From Thermoplasmatota archaeon (GTDB taxonomy: Archaea; Thermoplasmatota; B47-G6; B47-G6B; 47-G6), in NCBI GenBank assembly GCA_029258975.1, contig JAPDJS010000009.1, positions 1-64,000 on the forward strand: 64,000 nucleotides of DNA, in the 5' to 3' direction. The notes below the pieces were generated by a model. That model saw only the letters and a list, made by a program, of their open reading frames with translations. It was not told the origin of the DNA and searched no databases. Made by a program: the position numbers and the translations under genes. Shown one piece after another: positions 61,387 to 64,000 of this stretch (position 1 is the first letter of the stretch; the number at the start of each line of letters is the position of its first letter).

Positions 61387-62034
61387 ATGGCAAATGATAA
61401 GATCCTAAAAGCAGTAGAAGAAGCATTAAAGAAAAGTAAGAAGAGAAATTTCGTGCAGAGCATCGACCTAGCGATAAACCTTAAGGATGTAGACATGAGA
61501 AATCCTGCAAACAGAATAGATATGATAATCGAGCTCCCCCATGGCAGGGGATCAAAACCTGCAAAAGTTGCTCTGATTGCTGGAGGAGAGCTCGCAACAA
61601 GAGCAAAGGGTGTTGCAGATTTAATTATCGATCCGGCAGATCTTCAGAAGCTCGCTGAAAATAAAAGAGAAGCCAAAAAGATTGCAAGGAAACACCACTT
61701 TTTTATTGCTGATGCCACACTGATGCCTACAATTGGTAGACTTTTGGGTCCTATTTTGGGTCCGCGTGGAAAAATGCCTAGACCCTTACCACCTACTGCA
61801 GATCCCGTACCAATAATTAACTCGCTAAAAAAGAGTACAAGACTGAGATCCAAGGACAGGCCCACAATGCATTGTATGGTGGGAACAGAAGACATGCCGC
61901 TAGAGCAACTCGCAGAAAACATAGAAACTGTCCTTACAGCACTTGTAAACAGGCTAGAGCGAGGTAGGAATAACATCGCCTCTGTGTACATTAAAACGAC
62001 TATGGGACCAGCAGTGAAGCTGGAGGGATGGTAA
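61387..62034 (+). CDS. rpl1: Large ribosomal subunit protein L1
   Basis: A 215-residue L1. Motifs are RNFVQSIDLAINLKDVDMRNPANR (about 20-43) and the hinge/second domain with PTIGRLLGPILGPRGKMPRPLP (about 117-138). It binds the L1 stalk of 23S rRNA and, in archaea, represses its own operon through a leader RNA mimic such as the hairpin seen just upstream. GGAGGTG precedes the ATG. L10 begins two bases after the stop. Confidence 0.97.
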   Translation: MANDKILKAVEEALKKSKKRNFVQSIDLAINLKDVDMRNPANRIDMIIELPHGRGSKPAKVALIAGGELATRAKGVADLIIDPADLQKLAENKREAKKIARKHHFFIADATLMPTIGRLLGPILGPRGKMPRPLPPTADPVPIINSLKKSTRLRSKDRPTMHCMVGTEDMPLEQLAENIETVLTALVNRLERGRNNIASVYIKTTMGPAVKLEGW

Positions 62035-62036
62035 AA

Positions 62037-63059
62037 ATGGTGGCGCCATGGAAATATGAAGAAGTTCGAAAGATCAAGGAATTCATCACCTCATACCCGG
62101 TAGTGGGTGTAGTGGGCATTCACGGAATTCCTGCTAACTTCTTTCAACAATTGAGAAAAATCTACAGGGAAAATGGTGTCTCCATAAGGGTTGCTAAGAA
62201 AAATCTCATAATAAAAGCACTAGAACAGCTTGGTTCTGAGAAGGAAGGAATAATCAACCTCAAAAACTTCATGGAAGGTGAAGTCGCCCTTGTAGGAACG
62301 GACAAAATGAATGCATTTAAACTCTTTAAGTTCATTGAGTCGACAAAAACGCCAGCTTATGCAAAAGGTGGTGAAATCGCACCTAAAGATATCGTTGTTC
62401 CTGCAGGAGAGACTCCATTCAGGCCTGGTCCAATACTTTCTGAGTTCCAGGCAGTTGGACTCCCTGTCGCAGTAGAGCGTGGAAAAATCGTCATAAAGAA
62501 GGATACTGTCCTAGTAAAACAAGGAGAGAAAATCCCCAAAGACGTTGCCCAAATACTTACTAGACTCGATATAAAACCTATAATGCTAGGATTTAATGTT
62601 CAAGCAATTTACGAAGATGGCATAACATTTAAGCCAGACGACTTAAGGATCGACGAAGAGCAAATTAGGTCAGATGTCATTTCCCTTGCTCGCAACGCAT
62701 TTGCTCTAGCAATGTCCATAGCATGGCCAACCCCAGAAACTATCGTTCCGTTGCTCCAAAAAGCTCACAGAGAGGCTATTGCCGTCGCATTGGATGCAGC
62801 ATATCCGGAAACAGAAATCATGGATCTACTTGTCCAAAAAGCCTTCAGAGCTGCCTTGTCTGTAGCTACTAAGTTACCAAATGATGTACTCGACGAAAAG
62901 ACTATAGAGCTGATTTCGGGTCTCCAAGCACAAGCAGTAGCTGTACCTCAAGAAACCATCGAGGAGAAGAAGGAAGAAGAGAAGAAAGAGGAGGAAGAAA
63001 AGAAAGAGGAAGAATCTGAGGAGGAGGCCCTTGCAGGCCTATCCGCTCTATTTGGTTAA
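62037..63059 (+). CDS. rpl10: Large ribosomal subunit protein L10 (P0)
   Basis: A 340-residue archaeal L10/P0. The rRNA-binding domain (YPVVGVVGIHGIPANFFQQLRKI...VRIAKK-like VAKKNLIIKALEQLG) is followed by an insertion domain and helical L12-dimer-binding segments with repeated PxxEI-type pieces (WPTPETIVPLLQKAHREAIAVALDAAYPETEIMDLLVQKA). It ends in an EK-rich hinge and [10 protein letters not shown], the same end as L12. ATG at 62037 is preferred over 62028, which lies inside the ribosome binding site. Confidence 0.96.
   Translation: MVAPWKYEEVRKIKEFITSYPVVGVVGIHGIPANFFQQLRKIYRENGVSIRVAKKNLIIKALEQLGSEKEGIINLKNFMEGEVALVGTDKMNAFKLFKFIESTKTPAYAKGGEIAPKDIVVPAGETPFRPGPILSEFQAVGLPVAVERGKIVIKKDTVLVKQGEKIPKDVAQILTRLDIKPIMLGFNVQAIYEDGITFKPDDLRIDEEQIRSDVISLARNAFALAMSIAWPTPETIVPLLQKAHREAIAVALDAAYPETEIMDLLVQKAFRAALSVATKLPNDVLDEKTIELISGLQAQAVAVPQETIEEKKEEEKKEEEEKKEEESEEEALAGLSALFG
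62967..63013 (+). repeat. 47-nt direct repeat, copy 1 (in L10 hinge)
   Basis: These 47 bases of the L10 acidic hinge are identical to 63318-63364 in L12. Exact identity at the DNA level, including codon choice, points to recent gene conversion or duplication rather than protein-level convergence alone. Confidence 0.85.
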
Positions 63060-63086
63060 AATCAAGCTCTATGAGAGGTGAACGTT

Positions 63087-63416
63087 ATGGAGTACATATA
63101 CGCTGCCTTGTTACTCCACTCCGCTGGAAAGGAAATAAATGAAGAGAACCTTAAGAAAGTGCTCTCAAGTGCTGGAATTGAGGCTGATGACGCTAAGATC
63201 AAAGCTCTTGTAGCTGCATTAGAAGGAATTGACATAGAAGATGCCATTAAGAGCGCTATGAGCTTTGCAGCCGCACCAGTAGCCGTAGCAGCGCCAACTG
63301 CAGCAGCTGAAGAGGGCAAGAAGGAAGAAGAGAAGAAAGAGGAGGAAGAAAAGAAAGAGGAAGAGGAATCCAAGGAAGAGGAGGCTCTCGCCGGGCTTTC
63401 TGCACTCTTCGGCTGA
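63087..63416 (+). CDS. rpl12: Large ribosomal subunit protein L12 (P1 type)
   Basis: A 109-residue archaeal P1-type L12. An N-terminal dimerisation domain ([30 protein letters not shown]...) is followed by an Ala-rich linker, a KE-rich hinge and the [10 protein letters not shown] tail that recruits translation factors. ATG at 63087 has GAGAGGTG upstream. It is the last gene of L1-L10-L12 and is followed by T-rich termination signals. Confidence 0.97.
   Translation: MEYIYAALLLHSAGKEINEENLKKVLSSAGIEADDAKIKALVAALEGIDIEDAIKSAMSFAAAPVAVAAPTAAAEEGKKEEEKKEEEEKKEEEESKEEEALAGLSALFG
63318..63364 (+). repeat. 47-nt direct repeat, copy 2 (in L12 hinge)
   Basis: Identical to 62967-63013 in the same reading frame. 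The flanking codons then diverge at synonymous positions even though the protein ends are the same. Confidence 0.85.
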
Positions 63417-63438
63417 GCTTCTTCGTCCCGGTTCATCA

Positions 63439-63470
63439 AATTTTTATCCTTTTTTCCGAATTTTTTATTG
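63439..63470 (+). terminator. Oligo-T terminator after L12
   Basis: Three T runs (ATTTTTATCC, TTTTTTCCG and ATTTTTTATTG) follow the L12 stop within 25-55 bases, immediately before the helicase gene. Confidence 0.55.
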
Positions 63471-63478
63471 TGATAGGA

Positions 63479-64000
63479 ATGAAAGATGAAATACTTCAAA
63501 TTCTTTCCCAGGTCTTTGGAATAAATAGCCTTTACTCCTACCAGAATAAGGCCCTTCCATATATACTGGAAGATAATAATTTGGTGGTTTCCGCTCCTAC
63601 TGCTTCTGGGAAAACCCTTGTAGGATATATGAGTATAATAAAGTCCCTGCTTCAAAAAAGAAAGGCGATTTATCTTACACCCCTTAAAGCCCTTGCAGAA
63701 GAAAAGTATAGAGATCTCAAGAACCTTGAAAAGTTAGGATTTAAGGTTTCTATTTCTACTGGAGATTATGATCGAGTGGATAGGGAGCTCTATAAGAGTG
63801 ATGTAATAATTTGTACTTACGAAAAGTTTGATTCTTTAATAAGGCACGATAAAAATTGGTTAGAGTTAGGCGGCACTCTCGTTGCGGATGAGGTTCACAT
63901 GATTGGTGATCCAGAACGTGGACCCACGTTGGAGGTTGCCCTTACAAAGGTGCTTCTTAGTGGAGAATATCAAATAGTTGGTCTCTCTGCTACTATGCCA
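63479..64000 (+). CDS. Hel308/Ski2-like DNA helicase, N-terminal part (runs off the window)
   Basis: The first 174 codons of an SF2 helicase starting at ATG 63479 (preceded by GTGATAGGA), cut by the right edge. Motif Q-like LYSYQNKALP (about residue 18-27), motif I VSAPTASGKTLVGYM (about 38), Ia TPLKALAEEKYRDL (about 65), Ib STGDYDRVDREL, motif II ADEVHMIGDPERGPTLE (about 133) and motif III GLSATMP (last seven residues) are all present. The DEVH box and spacing fit the Hel308/Ski2 group. The C-terminal part is needed for a firm name. Confidence 0.88.
   Translation, partial: MKDEILQILSQVFGINSLYSYQNKALPYILEDNNLVVSAPTASGKTLVGYMSIIKSLLQKRKAIYLTPLKALAEEKYRDLKNLEKLGFKVSISTGDYDRVDRELYKSDVIICTYEKFDSLIRHDKNWLELGGTLVADEVHMIGDPERGPTLEVALTKVLLSGEYQIVGLSATMP

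Noticed and set aside
62941..63370. Short tandem A/G-rich repeats as a possible CRISPR-like or satellite array
   Set aside because: They are in-frame codons for the Glu/Lys hinge of L10 and L12, with no spacer structure. No CRISPR array or cas gene was seen anywhere in the window.
63062..63655. 197-codon open frame on the minus strand across L12 and the helicase start
   Set aside because: It is the antisense of the KE-rich hinge, giving long Ser/Phe runs. It has no ribosome binding site, and well-supported genes occupy the plus strand.

Overview
This is an archaeal chromosome segment. The evidence is a set of archaeal/eukaryotic-type information genes: RNA polymerase subunits Rpo7 and Fe-S Rpo3, Spt4, Spt5, ribosomal proteins S24e, S27ae and a P1-type L12, Nmd3, Trm5, MBF1, an RPA-type ssDNA-binding protein with its partner, type II methionine aminopeptidase and archaeal RibC. 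Further signs are TATA-box promoters, GGAGGTG-type ribosome binding sites, frequent GTG/TTG starts and tRNA genes with encoded CCA. The base composition is clearly AT-rich. FtsZ is present, so an ordinary FtsZ-less crenarchaeote is unlikely, while a DUF2258 protein and a cDPG-synthetase-like GTPase point to a thermophilic archaeon, possibly a deep TACK lineage. That placement is an inference of low confidence.

Layout. 0-3.2 kb: tail of a pilin-like gene, two small genes, and the conserved rpo7-spt4-dephospho-CoA kinase-S24e-S27ae operon on the minus strand. 3.3-10.4 kb: K+-dependent-type membrane pyrophosphatase, a lone transducer, and a minus-strand operon of racemase, ThiL, an asparagine-synthase-like ATPase and a nitrilase. 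10.5-17.5 kb: DUF2258, amidohydrolase, HD phosphohydrolase and class II amidotransferase genes leading into ribB-ribL-ribC, then ribH and an aminotransferase. 17.5-23 kb: methionine aminopeptidase (apparently started at CTG), MBF1, tRNA-Leu, then an unrecognised five-protein ABC export locus headed by a secreted protein split across two frames, and a ferredoxin. 23-33.7 kb: RPA pair, AsnRS, S9 peptidase, carbamate kinase, CoA-disulfide-reductase-like enzyme, ADP-ribosylglycohydrolase and a drug/metabolite transporter.

33.7-36.9 kb is the least orderly part: decayed DNA on both sides of a radical SAM gene, including remnants of an IS607-type serine recombinase and a TnpB zinc ribbon. 37-39.6 kb holds Trm5 and two unfamiliar genes that overlap tail to tail. 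40-44 kb is a compact molybdopterin operon (moaA, moaC, moaB, moeA, a MobB-Fe-S fusion and a ModE-like regulator) with a 28-nt palindrome at its promoter. 44-47.6 kb has two Lrp-type regulators (one with a TRASH metal-binding domain), a VIT-like transporter and two tRNAs. 47.7-51.3 kb: nmd3, a phosphoesterase and the cDPG-synthetase-like gene. 51.9-64 kb: ftsZ-secE, S13-S4-S11-rpo3, tRNA-Leu, a four-CBS protein, TraB-like and radical SAM/HhH genes, then spt5-L11 and L1-L10-L12, ending inside a Hel308-like helicase.

The points most worth attention are: Spt5 with an approximately 150-residue helical insertion inside its NGN domain; FtsZ with an extra glycine-rich loop; a leader hairpin before L1 that matches the architecture of the archaeal L1 autoregulatory site; the ModE-like operator in the Mo-cofactor operon; the nitrilase plus asparagine-synthase-like pair that could be a two-subunit amidotransferase; and the unrecognised export locus at 19.4-22.7 kb.
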